A stretch of 64,000 nucleotides of DNA. Origin: Hedera helix (lineage: Eukaryota > Streptophyta > Magnoliopsida > Apiales > Araliaceae). This document shows positions 12,314 through 23,849 of this stretch, piece after piece; the stretch's first letter is position 1; each line of letters begins with the position of its first letter. The stretch covers positions 29,888,773 through 29,952,772 of the forward strand of contig OX359278.1 of the NCBI GenBank assembly GCA_947179155.2, written 5' to 3'. Made by a program: the position numbers and the translations under genes. A model generated the notes under the pieces. The model was not told the origin of the DNA. It saw only the letters and a list, made by a program, of their open reading frames with translations, and ran no database searches.

Positions 12314-12975
12314 CCCAGAGTATGCATCTAAATTGGTGTTAATACCTCCTGGGCAATGTCAGTCTTTATGATTGAGATTGTTCTTAACGTATTATAATTA
12401 AATTGGGCAGTATCGGTCTTAATGATTGATATTGTTCTTAACGTGTTCTTGGTTTTGTGACCATACAACAATTAAAATTCCATGTTTCCAAATAGTCATG
12501 TTCATCTTGTGTTATAATTCCCTCGTCATCTGTTGAAATGCCAAAAGCCAGTGTTGATATGAATATCTCCATTTCCTTGTAATTGATTTATATTTATCAT
12601 TTCGAAATATCATATTATCTTGTGTTTATTTACTTGCAGAGCTATTTTAAGCTCACTCTTGCTTTCATTCATGATATTTCAGCTAAACCAGAGAAGACCG
12701 AGGGGTCGGGTGTAGATAAGGGTAAAGGAAAAGCCAACCAGCAGTAGATGTGTTATTATTGTAATTATTGTGTAATTATTATATTTTGTAATATGTCCGG
12801 TACGACAGTTTGTATGTATAAAGGTACGTAGAACCTGAGATTAGTTTTGTATGGATGTAAATTAATTTCTTAATATTATTATTTTATTTAGAATGAATGG
12901 ATGTGATGAAAGGGTAGAATAACAACGCGAGCACCGAACCTGAGGTTCAAGGGAACCGGATTTGGGGGCGTCACA

Positions 12976-13100
12976 CTCCCGAAGAGGTTTTTCCTTCAAT
13001 CGACGTCCTTGGAATCCCAAAGTCTTTTGTCTTTGATCTAAAGTCCTTAGAATCCGGAGTAGCTTTTTTTTCTAGTCAGATGCCTTCGGGCTCCCGAAAG
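12976..13100. repeat. Minisatellite, right part, starting with TSD CTCCC
   Basis: Same unit pattern as 5461-5717 (GAAGAGGTTTTTCCTTC, CCTTGGAATCCCAAAGTC, CTTCGGGCTCCCGAA). The first five bases are the right TSD of solo LTR A. Confidence 0.75.
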
Positions 13101-15090
13101 CATGTCCTATTTAGTCATTGTAGTCTTCAAACTCTCGGAACTTCCTATCTATTCCTCCAACCCATTTCATATATTGAAGAAGTGGAGACAATGTTGGGCT
13201 GCGTATTTACTAGTACAAATAGGCTACCCGTATTGGGTCTTATCCTTACAACTCATTAGGCCTATTACATGCACAAGAGAACTCCTAAGCCTGATATGCT
13301 TGAGATCGTTTTCCTTATCAATTCGAATACTAACTAGTTGTCATATCCAATACTAATTGGTATGAGAGTTACCTATCTAACATTGATTAGCATGACAATT
13401 ACTTTCTCCAATAGAGTTTCTACCACACAATTCCTATTAGGAATTGAAGTTCTGTTGAGTAATATGATTATTATAAATACAAAATAAATAATAGAAGTAC
13501 GAATAGATTCTACCATACTAAATATTTTTTGTCTCTATTGTTAACACATTTTGAAGTCTGTATTTACTTTTACACCGGAGATATTTCTCAGCGGCCCAAA
13601 CCAGCCATCAAATACTTTCTATTTGCTTTCTTTGTGCATGTTCACTTTCAAGTTGGTAATTGAACGTGCAAAGAAATTCGAACGTTAGCAATAACATATA
13701 TATAGTTTCTGATAATTATTACATTTAGGGTTTGGTGTCATAAACTTCATGGCTAATTTTATGCAGTGATGAGCTGACGTTGTATATGCTTCTTTTAACA
13801 ACAATTTTGACGTGTCTAGTTTATTAATCAATTCCGTAGTTGTAAGGTAGCGTAACGGCAACTACTTTTTGGTTAAACCGTTGAAAAATCATTATTATTA
13901 TTTTTATGCCAAATCCTTAGAATCTCTAATGGCCGAGTGTGATAAAAAGTTATTTTAACGGCTCCAAGATTAGAAATATATTTGTTATTTTTTAAATTTA
14001 ATTTATAATATTATAAAATTTAATATTAATGTGAAATTATAAAATTTTAATATAAATAATTATAATAATTGTAAACTAATAATTAAATAGTACTAATTAT
14101 TATATTTGTGGTTTTTAAAACTTAAATAAAATTATATTAATTTAAAATTTTATAATTAATTAAAAAAAATCTGAATGCATATCTATAATATTTAAAATGT
14201 GCGAGAACATGCCATTAAACGGAAGTGATAAAGTATTCAACTTTCACTGAGGAGAGAGAGAGTTGGGAGCCAAATGATATGGGAGATGCATCACATGGTA
14301 CTAGGTTGTTGGCCATGAATAAGACATGAAACCCCACAACAATTTTTTTATTTTCTTTAGTGATAACATAGTTATTCATACCATGGATTGATTACTGTTA
14401 CTTAAACCTGATCAATAAAAAAATCAACAAGCTTTAACTATAAACACGTTATCGATCTCCCATCTAATATGCTATCTCAGTTCTAATTTATAAGGTTATT
14501 ATTAATTATTAAAAATTAATTTAAAATATTTTTTAAATTTAAATTAATTATAAAATTATGAAATAATAAATTAAATAGTATTTTTTAGATAATTATTTTT
14601 TATTTCTCAAATTAATCTTTATTGCTTATAGGGTTCGTTTGTTCGGATTCAAGTGGTATGTGATTGTGTTTAGAACGTAGTGAACAAAATAAATTGGATT
14701 AATTATGTATCACAATTATTTATTATTATATTGATTAAAATTAAAAAAATTTATATCAATTTTGAGTTTAAAAATATCGTAAATTGATTTAAAAAATTCA
14801 ATAATAATCATATAATTTGAAACCAAAAGAGTATACTTTGATTGAGATATATACAAAGTCGTCCCACATTATACATATTAGTATTTGTGGCACACACTAT
14901 GTTTGTGCACTTCAAATAAAATAAATTTTAAATAAAAATTATAAAGTATGCATTGTGTGCAATTATAATGAATAAATATTTTTTTAATAAAAATGATAAA
15001 ATATGAGTGTGAAAATATAAGAGAGATTTTAGCGATGAAAGGTGGGAAAAAAAGGAAGTTAAAATTTAGCTATGAAACAAATTCAGGAAA
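13101..15090. other. AT-rich intergenic DNA, no gene recognised
   Basis: No long frame, splice-supported exon or TE boundary was recognised. 13.1-13.55 kb is probably flank of the older minus-strand element that owns the minisatellite. Beyond 13.9 kb the sequence is very AT-rich. Confidence 0.4.
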
Positions 15091-15096
15091 GGTGGA

Positions 15097-15252
15097 AACT
15101 GATATTTTCACATGAGATTTTGATATTTTTACATGTAGGTCTCGTCAAAAGTACCGTCATAAATATATAATGACGGTTAAACCGTTACTATAAACTCTAT
15201 ATGTGAGTCTTACATGTAGGAATATCAAAATCTCATATAAAAATATCAGTTT
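15097..15252. mobile_element. MITE-like hairpin
   Basis: Left arm 15097-15140 (AACTGATATTTTCACATGAG...) and right arm 15206-15252 are about 43 bp each and nearly reverse complements. In the middle, ACCGTCAT (15153-15160) and ATGACGGT (15170-15177) form a second perfect inverted pair. Size and structure fit a non-autonomous inverted-repeat element or a fold-back. I could not fix a TSD, and the superfamily is unknown. Confidence 0.6.
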
Positions 15253-16783
15253 GCTTTTCACTACTCTCCCTTTATAACAAGATATTAAGGTTAGAGACTC
15301 AACATAAATAACCTGTAGCTTTGAAAAATAACTTGGAGTAGATGATTTAAGATTGTATTCTTAGGTTTGTGCATATATAAATATTGATTATGAATAACAT
15401 GACTTTCAGCTACTTACAATTTGAGAAATATATCAAGGATTGGATGATATCTCTCTGTCTTTCTCCCGCTCTCTCGTAAATTTGTAAAGCATTTTTTATA
15501 TGAAGACAATATATTAGAAGTAGCTAATGCCTTTATTCTTTGTATCCAAATCATTTTCTATAAAAAGTTTATCTTCAAGAATATTATTCCTAAAAACAAT
15601 TAGAAGGGAAATAATTACCCTATTCTCACCTTTCAACATAATAAAATTACTCAATTTTTCCCATTTTAATTTTATTGCTTAAAATCTAGAGAACTTTTGT
15701 TTCAAATAAAGGATTTAATTAGTGATATATACTCAACCAAATAAATGATACAATTAATGATAATTTTCACCCGAGGAAATTCATCTTCTGGATCTCTCTT
15801 TTTTTCCTCCACCCCGAAGGAGAAGAAGAGAATTTCAGTAAAGGAAATGCATCTAGCCCGCTTGTAAATTGGAAAACTTAAGGGAAAAAGAAATAAAAGG
15901 AAGAGAAAATGAAATATAAAAATTATTGTAGAATTTTTACTCATTTTTCACTCTATAAGTTGTAATTGTTCTTACTATTAGGCTTTCTAAGAGTACAGAT
16001 AGTTAGATTTATCTTCATTGAGATATTGATGTTTAAATATTTTCATTTATTTTTGTTTTGTTTTCCTTTCTTTTTCCAAGCTCCAGATGGAATAAACTCT
16101 CAACCAAGAGAAAGGAAATCTCACGTATTGTATATTTTGCTTATGTTCTTTATTTAATTAAACTTTCTCCTCTTTTCTTTCCTTCCACATTTTTCAAATA
16201 TTTTTACAAGTAGGTTAATTAATACAAAATCATATCTATTAGGTGAACAATTTATCGATCTTAGGGATACATTTATATTTGAATTTTCGAGTTTCTATTA
16301 TATCCCCTTGGTACAATCAAGAAAATACCATATTCACAAAAGGCTTACCACTTGCCATCTATATATGGTTTCAGCTTAATGATCTTTCAGATCTGAATTA
16401 TTTTTGTTATTCCCTTCTTCGACATTGACAAACAAAAACTTCCAAACCCTAAAATCCAAAGGATGATTTGATAGAAATATTACCATATGAAAGAAATAAT
16501 ATGATTTTTTTTTAATGAACTCTAATATGATTCTTTTAAAGGTATTTTACCGGCCAACCTTATTCTTTTTCGAGTCCAATCCGGATAGGTGAACGTGCAA
16601 GACTGTCTCCAATGTTCTCATGTTATTTATCATCATCTTATACATATAATGCTAATTAGCATTTAGTGCTTATTCTTTGCTTTGTAATTTAAATATCTAT
16701 AATCTTGTATAGTCAACAAAGATTGGTTGTAGTAATTTCAATTTTTTCTTTGCTATGTTTAGATTGCAAGAATCAAGGTGGAA
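15253..16783. other. AT-rich intergenic DNA, no gene recognised
   Basis: Short frames only, with no convincing domains. A plausible poly-pyrimidine/AG acceptor near 16075 is not attached to a coding exon. Confidence 0.4.
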
Positions 16784-17131
16784 ATACTCATTTCTATGAA
16801 ATAAAAAAATAAATTGTTTTGCTATTACATTAAAAAGAAATGAATCATTCTCAATACTTTTGGCAAATTTATAAATTTTATTTCCTTGAAAAGGTACCGA
16901 ATAACTCATTATAATTAAAAATGAAATGAGTAACTTCTCATTTCATTCCACTCATATATATATATATACTCATTTCTATGAAATAAAAAATAAATTATTT
17001 TGCTATTACATTAAAAAGAAATGAATCATTCTCAATACTTTTGGCAAATTTATAAATTTTATTTCCTTGAAAAGGCACCGAATAACTCATTATAATTAAA
17101 AATGAAATGAGTAACTTCTCATTTCATTCCA

Positions 17132-17150
<19 letters not shown>
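16784..17150. repeat. 182-bp tandem duplication of a MITE-like unit
   Basis: Two copies with a 182-bp period (ACTCATTTCTATGAA at 16786 and again at 16968) differ at only a few positions. Each contains AATGAAATGAG-TAACTT-CTCATTTCATT, a perfect 11-bp hairpin (about 16919-16946 in copy 1). Each also has an outer inverted pair TACTCATTTC / GAAATGAGTA, suggesting a small TIR element that was duplicated through flanking TA repeats. Confidence 0.8.

Positions 17151-17185
<35 letters not shown>
17133..17185. repeat. (AT)n microsatellite
   Basis: About 26 AT units directly after the second 182-bp copy. Copy 1 ends in a much shorter AT tract. Confidence 0.95.
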
Positions 17186-17188
<3 letters not shown>

Positions 17189-19784
17189 CAATCTTTTGTT
17201 GATGTCATTCTTTCACTCCAAATGTAATATTATTGTAATTAGGTCATGCATCCCTTCTTCTTTGTTTCTTTTTGCTCATAAGTTAATTCAATATAGGGAT
17301 AACAATGTTGTGGTGCTGTAGCAGTTATCAAGTATTTGGTACTACAGTAGTCCCAAGAAAATTGTGCCAAATTCTAAAAGTATTAGTTCTGGTTCATAAA
17401 AATGTTATACCAAAACTGCATTAGACGGTTTATTCTCAAGAAATAAAAAATAACATTAAAGATTAAGAATTTGCATAACTTAATAACAATTTCACATAAG
17501 AATAAACAAATATATTAAATATTTCATCAGGATTCCAAACCCAGCAACACATATTTAATATTTTAATATATGTATAATACATCAGTTTAAACCGGTGCAC
17601 CATTAATTCATGCATCTGATACAATGTGGTGCACTACTAGTTTAATAACAAATATCACTGTCGCACAGCACCCTCTTCGATTTATTTAACTTTGTACCAA
17701 AATTACACCGACCAAATTTTTGATTGGTTTAAAAACTGGCTAGTTGGATGCAGTTTGACCGATTTTTATTCAATTTTTCAAATTGCCATCCTAGATTAAT
17801 TATTAGGTTGTTTGGGGGAGAACCAAGTTTGGTGCATGGATTAGTTTTATTAACTAAAATACATGATCCCAAAGGGATGGATACTAACAAGAAAAGGAAA
17901 ATATTACTATAATATTTTAAAAATTGGACCAGATCCACTGATTGGACCGGTTAAATTGGGAATCAGCCAAAAAAACGATCTGATCAACTCAAAAAATCAA
18001 AAATATGAATAAATCGATAAAAACCAGTGACCCAGTAATTAGATCGTTTGACCTAACAAATCGTCTATTGGTTCACGGTTTCAATCAGTTTGCAATCAAC
18101 CCAAAAATAAAAATAAATGCATCGAACAAACAAGAAAAAAATATTTAGATTCATTGGTATAATTTGTGCACAAGTTACTACTTTCATGAATTTGATAGAA
18201 ATGTGAACGAGAGAGGAATAGTGAATCCCATCTTTTCCTATTATCGTCGAAAATGGGGTTGTTGAGTTTCAGCTACTTTCATGAGAAGATGATAAGAAGA
18301 TTACTATTTGGATGAGAGAGAAAGTGTGGTGAGGAAATTTTGGGATTTGATGAGACTAAGCTGCCGAAGAGCGGAGATATTATCCTCCACTTTGCACGAG
18401 ATTTCATGTTACTTTTTAATTTAACCATATTTAAATAATGAGTAAATAATGGGGATATCAACGCATCCTTGTAGAGTAATATTGCTTTTGCATGTTTAAC
18501 ATATATCAAATAAATTTTATAATACTTATTAATGTATTTAATTAATAAAATTTAATATAATTTATAAGACAAAAAATTATATATTTTAAAATTTTATTAA
18601 TTATTAATAATTTTATTTTATATATTTATGACATCACCAGTTCAATAACAATTTGACCACTAATTGAACTAATAATTCATCCACTCGATACTTTTTCTTA
18701 TTCAATTATTAGTCTAAATCTGAAAACATTGTATTACTATTCCAATCATAAAGGTATTATACTCCTTGAGCATGGCGTAATTTTTCTCAATCATAATTTT
18801 TCTCAATCATATTGGAGTCCCATGCCTTAGCTAATTCTAAGAATCTTTATTTTCTTTCAAAAGCAAAATAAAAAATATATAAAAGAAAGGCATTATTTTC
18901 ATGGGGCCTTATGCACAGAAAGATTCTGCAAATGTCCCTGATTCAATTTGATATGAACAAATCATTATAAAATGGGAAAAAAATAAAGCTTGAGCATCCA
19001 CATCAGATTATACGGATGGGTGCCCCATTTCAGTTGGTGGTTGACGTATTCAATCTGCAAGTTGCATTTAATTTGTACTCACCTATAATTTGTTTCAACA
19101 TTATTTTTTTCACAACTTTTTAAAAGAAAAAAAAGGCTCCTCCAGGGAGAGAGTGGAGTCCTTATCGAAGCTGATTGTGAGTGTTCTCACAATTATGCAA
19201 GACTCGAATGCTAGTTCATGCTAAATAATCAGATTACGGCTCTCCTAATCTTACCGTGGCGGGAGAGACTAGGGCCCAAGCTTTTTTGATAACAAGAATG
19301 AACGTGTCGTTAAACACTCGCCCATTTTCTTTGGTAGTAGCATGGATTAATGGAAACAGAAAAAACCCTGATTGCAGTAGAGTATTACATTTTTATAAAA
19401 CCGAAATACATCAAAACGCCTCTTACTTATTAACCCTGATTGCAGTAGCATATTGCATTTTTTACTTTATGAAGTACGTAAAAAGAGAGAGTTTAATGAA
19501 CGAGTTTGAAATTTTATTGTTGTTTGCTATATGCAAACTAGTCGGACGATTAATTTAAAAAATTTAAATCTACAAATGTTCTTTGCATCATGAAAAGTAT
19601 AACTTTCAACTAGTAACTTTTTATTTTTACTTTTGCATTTTCAAAAAGTTGCATCAATTAATTTGAAAAAAAAAAAAGAAAGAGAAAAGCTAGGGTTACT
19701 AAAGAAAGTAAAAATTTAAGAGGACAGATATTTGATGCACCCGTCAATCAAAGAAGTTCTTCAACAGCTGGCAAGTTTGTTACT
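17186..19784. other. AT-rich intergenic DNA, no gene recognised
   Basis: No coding exon supported. A direct repeat AACCCTGATTGCAGTAG occurs at about 19364 and 19432. The short plus frame at 19256-19558 overlapping it has no recognisable domain and is not called as a gene. Confidence 0.4.
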
Positions 19785-20600
19785 TAACTTGTGTATATAT
19801 ACAAGTCTTCCCATAAACCCTTTCTTCACCTACTCTTCTCTCCTCCCACTTCACCCTCTTTCTTTCAGCAGTTTTTTTCCTATTTTTTTAGAATATAGAG
19901 CTATGACACAATTAGGGTTCCTTTTAGCTTGTGCTTTCTTTAGTCTTCTCATTTGAAAGATCCGATCTCCAAACCATACGTCCATAGCTACTGAAAAGGA
20001 ATAATTGTCATTTGGGTTTTTTTTATTTATACACAAATTTTCTTCTTCTTCATTTCTCCTCAATAATTTTTTTTTTTTTTTGGGGTGGGGGGGAGAAGGG
20101 AACAATTAACGAAAGGTTAAAGGTTTATTGATCCATTCTTCCACAAACTGCCACATGGCCTTGAGGAGGAAGATCACTCTTATATAATTCTAAGTTTTAG
20201 CTCTATTCTCCTTCATCTTTGTTGTTCTTCTTTGCTTTTCTTTTGTCTGGCAAAGAGAATTTTAATAAAACCCAAAATCATACAAATGTGCAAATCCAAC
20301 AGATATGGATTGGGACACAAATGAATTACATATATAACACATCTTTCTTATTCTTCTTCTTTGTACTCCTTGTTTACCGGTCCGTTTGCAATCATTTACA
20401 GTCACTGTTTGTTGCTGCAGTATCATCAAGATTCACATGGTAGTAGATCTGTCCAAGCTTTATAATGAGAATCTTGATGATGCTGCATCGGCAATCAATG
20501 GCTATATCAAGAAGCTGGAAACAAGCTCTGAATACTTGGGATTCGTAGAAGGTAAAATTCCAAAATTTAATCCTCATTTTTAATTAATTTTATGTTCATT
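19785..20600 (+). other. Candidate transcript leader with TATA box and one possible exon
   Basis: A TATA-like TGTATATATACA at 19791-19802 is followed by a C/T-rich leader typical of plant 5' UTRs. Downstream, a TTGCTGCAG acceptor at about 20420 and a GAAG|GTAAAA donor at about 20550 bracket an open segment. Its frame includes NLDDAASAINGYIKKLETSS, an acidic, helical-looking peptide. I do not recognise the family and see no continuing exons, so this may be a decayed or non-coding transcript. A short ATG frame at 19732-19956 in the leader is not conserved with anything I know. Confidence 0.25.
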
Positions 20601-21305
20601 TTATGTGCATGATCAATATGATATGTACAATGATTGAAAATCTTCTCAAGGGTTAGATAATCCTTACTTTTTCTTTTTTCTTTTTCTTTTTTTTTAATAA
20701 AAAAATATGATATGTACAATGACTGAAATTCTTTTTTAATATTTGGAGTTAGTTTCTGAATCTAGTTGAGAATATTGTGTTGGGTTGGTTTCTATATTTT
20801 TAATGGATTGAGGGAATATGCAAAACCTTAAAAGGGCAGCTTTCTGGATTTGTCATTTAGTTTGTGAATCTAATACACATCACACTGGCAATGAAATTTA
20901 TATAGATAGAGAAGAACACGAAGATATACTTGGTTACGTGAAGAGAAACTCTCAAAACCCTAGATCCCCAAATTAAACTGAATCTCTAGCTCACTGAATA
21001 AATCTAAGTTGGTTATAAAGTGTTAGTAGTCAATCCATCTTGTAGCGTTCATTATAAGATTTAACATATACGTCCAAAAAAAATAAAAATCGCTCCATCC
21101 ACACCATTATGATAACTGCATAGTCTTAGACACATCATTATATACGGTGGGTGCGATCAGAGAGTTCTCGTATGCACAGTTATGGTGCATAGGGAGAATT
21201 CTAAGCTCTCAAACACACCACTGTATTTTTAGGAGAATAAATATTTAACATTTCTTAGTCAACTTTTGGGTATGGAGTATTGATGATATATGTATGTATA
21301 GGGGG

Positions 21306-21308
<3 letters not shown>
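20601..21308. other. Intergenic, nothing recognised
   Basis: AT-rich. The phrase 'GATATGTACAATGA.TGAAA' occurs twice (about 20618 and 20708). No coding signal. Confidence 0.4.
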
Positions 21309-21367
<59 letters not shown>

Positions 21368-21369
21368 GT
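21309..21369. repeat. (TG)n(TATATG)n compound microsatellite
   Basis: About 13 TG units, then five to six TATATG units. Confidence 0.95.
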
Positions 21370-21630
21370 ACGTATTACTGTAGTTCCAAGGCATCTCCAC
21401 CAGTTACACGTCAACAATGAATTCACTATGGTGAATTCAAAAAAGATGTTTATATGGAAAAACCACCAGGTCATGTTGCTCGGGTGGGGTGGGGGTATTT
21501 GGAAGCATGCAGATTGAAGAAGTCATATATGGGATGAATCACTCTCCTATGGAGTTTGGGCTTCTGAAAACTGTGTGTATCATTATGTTTTCTATAAGCA
21601 TTTTGATAAGATTGTAATATACTTGTGGTG

Positions 21631-21638
21631 TATATATT
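21631..21638. repeat. 8-bp target-site duplication TATATATT (left) of hAT element
   Basis: TATATATT precedes CAGTGGCGGAA and is repeated at 22772-22779. An 8-bp TSD is diagnostic of hAT. The low complexity of the site leaves some ambiguity. Confidence 0.85.
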
Positions 21639-21812
21639 CAGTGGCGGAATCAGAATGATTTTAGAGGGGGGTCAAAATATATCAGTAAAAATTTTTTTTA
21701 TTGACCCTTGTATCCTGTGAGTCTGCATAGTTTAAAAACGTTTCAAAATTTGTTCGTTTTCAATTGTTGAAAAAATATCATTCTCAATATAAATTATCAG
21801 ACCGCCATTCAT

Positions 21813-22040
21813 CTATTCGTCTTCCATTTTATTACGCAAGTCAATCTTAACAATTTTCAACGCAGAGAATACTCTTTTAACAGATAATACTATTTTAATA
21901 GTAGCAGTCACAACTGGTAAAATCAAAGTCAACTCGATTAATCGATATACCAATGTGAAAGTCATATTTCTTCTTGTTTCAATCAACTTCTTAGCAAGAC
22001 TTCCCAAACCCAAATCTTCCGCCTACTACGACCGTGGGAT
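21813..22040 (-). pseudogene. hAT transposase C-terminal dimerisation-domain fragment
   Basis: The translated fragment includes LGSLAKKLIETRRNMTFTLV, then YRLIELTLILPVVTATI and KIVKIDLRNKMEDE. It follows the order of the hAT C-terminal dimerisation region of plant hAT transposases (LA..L..T......VYRLIELALILPVATAT..R.FSAMK..KTDLRN+M.D). The conserved Val-Glu-Arg segment is replaced by IKIVLSVKR, suggesting a small internal scramble. Only about 66 residues survive. The catalytic and BED-finger parts are absent. Confidence 0.85.
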
Positions 22041-22381
22041 CTTATGTTGTCTTCCATATTAATCAAACACTTCAAATAAAATAATATAATAAATAATGAT
22101 ATTAATATTAATATTTATGTCATGGACATATATAATTAATGTGTATAATCTGAATTTAGATCTTCTGTCTCCCATGTCTCGTGTACGATTGTCAAGTATA
22201 ATATATATATTTATTTATAGTTAACTAATTTCTTAAACCGAAATTATCAAAAAAATAATTTTTTAAATGAAGAAGTTTACGTGAAAATAGATAAGAATGA
22301 AAAAGGGACAACATATCTGAATTAGCCTGCATAATTAGACGAGAAAATATTGTCTAAAACTATTTTACATATTTAATTTAA

Positions 22382-22383
<2 letters not shown>

Positions 22384-22468
<85 letters not shown>
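22384..22468. repeat. (TA)n(GA)n microsatellite
   Basis: About 17 TA units then about 25 GA units, inside the hAT element. Confidence 0.95.
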
Positions 22469-22470
<2 letters not shown>

Positions 22471-22645
22471 AGTGAAATTTCTTTATTAATTTGTCCTTTA
22501 AATATATGTCTTTATATACCTTGCGCATTTGCTTTTAAGAGAAAAAAAAAAGTTTTTTAGTGCAATAAAATCTAATTATTCTTTCTCCCTGTAAAATATC
22601 AAAAGATAATATTAATTAATTATACCATTAATTATTATTTATAAT

Positions 22646-22650
<5 letters not shown>

Positions 22651-22709
<59 letters not shown>
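22651..22709. repeat. (TA)n microsatellite
   Basis: About 29 TA units inside the hAT element. Confidence 0.95.
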
Positions 22710-22711
<2 letters not shown>

Positions 22712-22779
22712 AAGAGCTTACAATCTACCGGGGTCAATTGACCCCCTTGGCCCCCCTTGGTTCCGCCAGTGTATATATT

Positions 22780-23680
22780 GATGGCATTATATACAGAGTA
22801 ATGCATGCGGGACTGCCGGATCAATTTCCTTTCTTTAGGCCAAGTGTCAGGACAAATATTTTAGGATTTTGAATTTTTTTGAGACTGAAATGACTTGATC
22901 CAAGATGGGAATCTTTCTCTCTCAAAAAGAGTATGTCATATAATAACTCACAGATACTTAGATAATTATAACCTAAAACGTGTAGTAGAAGGTGGTGAGA
23001 TACTGATATATAGAGCCTGGGAAATATAGAAGAATATTGGTTAAAAGGTTAATAAAATTATGGCCGAATTACATATTTATCCCTTTAAGTTGTCGGCGAG
23101 TTTCAAAGTTGGATTTTGAATTTTTTTTAGACTGAAATGACTTTGGGTTGCTTGAGATGGCTTACATGAGCAAACCCTAATCCTAGTAGTTGAATGGTTT
23201 ACTTTAATGAAAGAGAAAAAATGCTTTTCAAACAAATCATGAAGATCTTGTTAGAGTTAGTTTTAGGCTAAAGTTAAAAGTGGTTAGAGCCTTAGATTCT
23301 CTTTGAAAAAGGAAATTTGTAAAAATATATTTCAATACCAAAAACCCTAATTTTCCTTACTATTTTTATGATGTGGTAATGATTTTTCGATTTAAAAGGC
23401 ATTTTCTTAAAATTCACTTTCAAACATTAATTTCCTTGTAAATCTATACATATATGATCACTTTTGAAAAAGAACTTCTAAAGAATGATTTTCAAAACTT
23501 TAAAAGACAATTTTCAAACCTTTAAATGACAACTTTTCAAAACTCTCAAGATACTTGCAAAATCCTAATTTTCAAAAGATTTAAAACTTCAAATGCCTTC
23601 TCCCTTAGAAAAAGGGGGGCTCAAATTTGCTTTAAAAATAAAGCACTCGCAATTTCATGCCACAAACACAAACTTATATT
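22780..23680. other. Intergenic, nothing firmly recognised
   Basis: A direct repeat of GGATTTTGAATTTTTTT.AGACTGAAATGACTT occurs near 22863 and 23112. No gene is supported. Confidence 0.4.
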
Positions 23681-23845
23681 AGATAAATTTTAAGTATGAG
23701 AAAATATTTCTCTTATAATTCATCTTATATGGTATAAGCTATTTGTATATATACAAAACATCACAAGTACAAAGTCATCCTATATTATCCTAAGATAAGT
23801 ATCTAATTTAACAACCATATCTAAACTACGCAGCCTAACTTATCA
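23681..23845 (-). mobile_element. Copia 3' LTR (165 bp)
   Basis: This copy matches 26267-26435 almost base for base, e.g. AAGTACAAAGTCAT.CTATATTATCCTAAGATAAG. In element sense it starts TGATAAGTTAGGC. It is followed in plus orientation by a pyrimidine tract containing ATATCCCCCCGCAAGC, the polypurine tract of the minus-strand element. Confidence 0.85.
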
Positions 23846-23849
23846 GTTG

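Larger units (their letters stand above)
5718..12975 (+). mobile_element. Solo LTR A (chromovirus-type), interrupted by solo LTR B
   Basis: It begins TGTAATGATACG and ends GGGGGCGTCACA, with 5-bp TSD CTCCC on both sides. No internal domain is present, so it is a solo LTR left by LTR-LTR recombination. Removing the nested 8029-12308 element and one GATCA copy leaves about 2.97 kb. The terminal GGGGGCGTCACA and the internal GCAAGAGTGAGC box (minus strand, about 12636-12665) match the chromovirus LTRs at 33300 and 41000. Orientation is deduced from those matches. Confidence 0.88.
21639..22771 (-). mobile_element. hAT-superfamily transposon, internally deleted (1133 bp)
   Basis: The termini are CAGTGGCGGAA and TTCCGCCAGTG, an 11-bp TIR with one mismatch, flanked by the 8-bp TSD TATATATT. 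Subterminal sequence is also roughly inverted (GGGGGGTCAA on the left, TTGACCCCCTTGG on the right). A minus-strand fragment of the transposase C-terminal dimerisation region lies at 21813-22013. The remaining interior contains (TA)n(GA)n and (TA)n microsatellites and no other coding sequence, so the copy is non-autonomous. Confidence 0.88.

Noticed and set aside
8029..12975. A ~5-kb transposon with TGTGACG terminal inverted repeats
   Set aside because: The inverted termini belong to two separate solo LTRs with distinct TSDs (GATCA and CTCCC).
15702..15944. Minus-strand 80-residue hydrophobic frame
   Set aside because: AT-rich sequence yields Phe/Leu/Ile-rich frames by chance; no homology recognised and no transcript signals.
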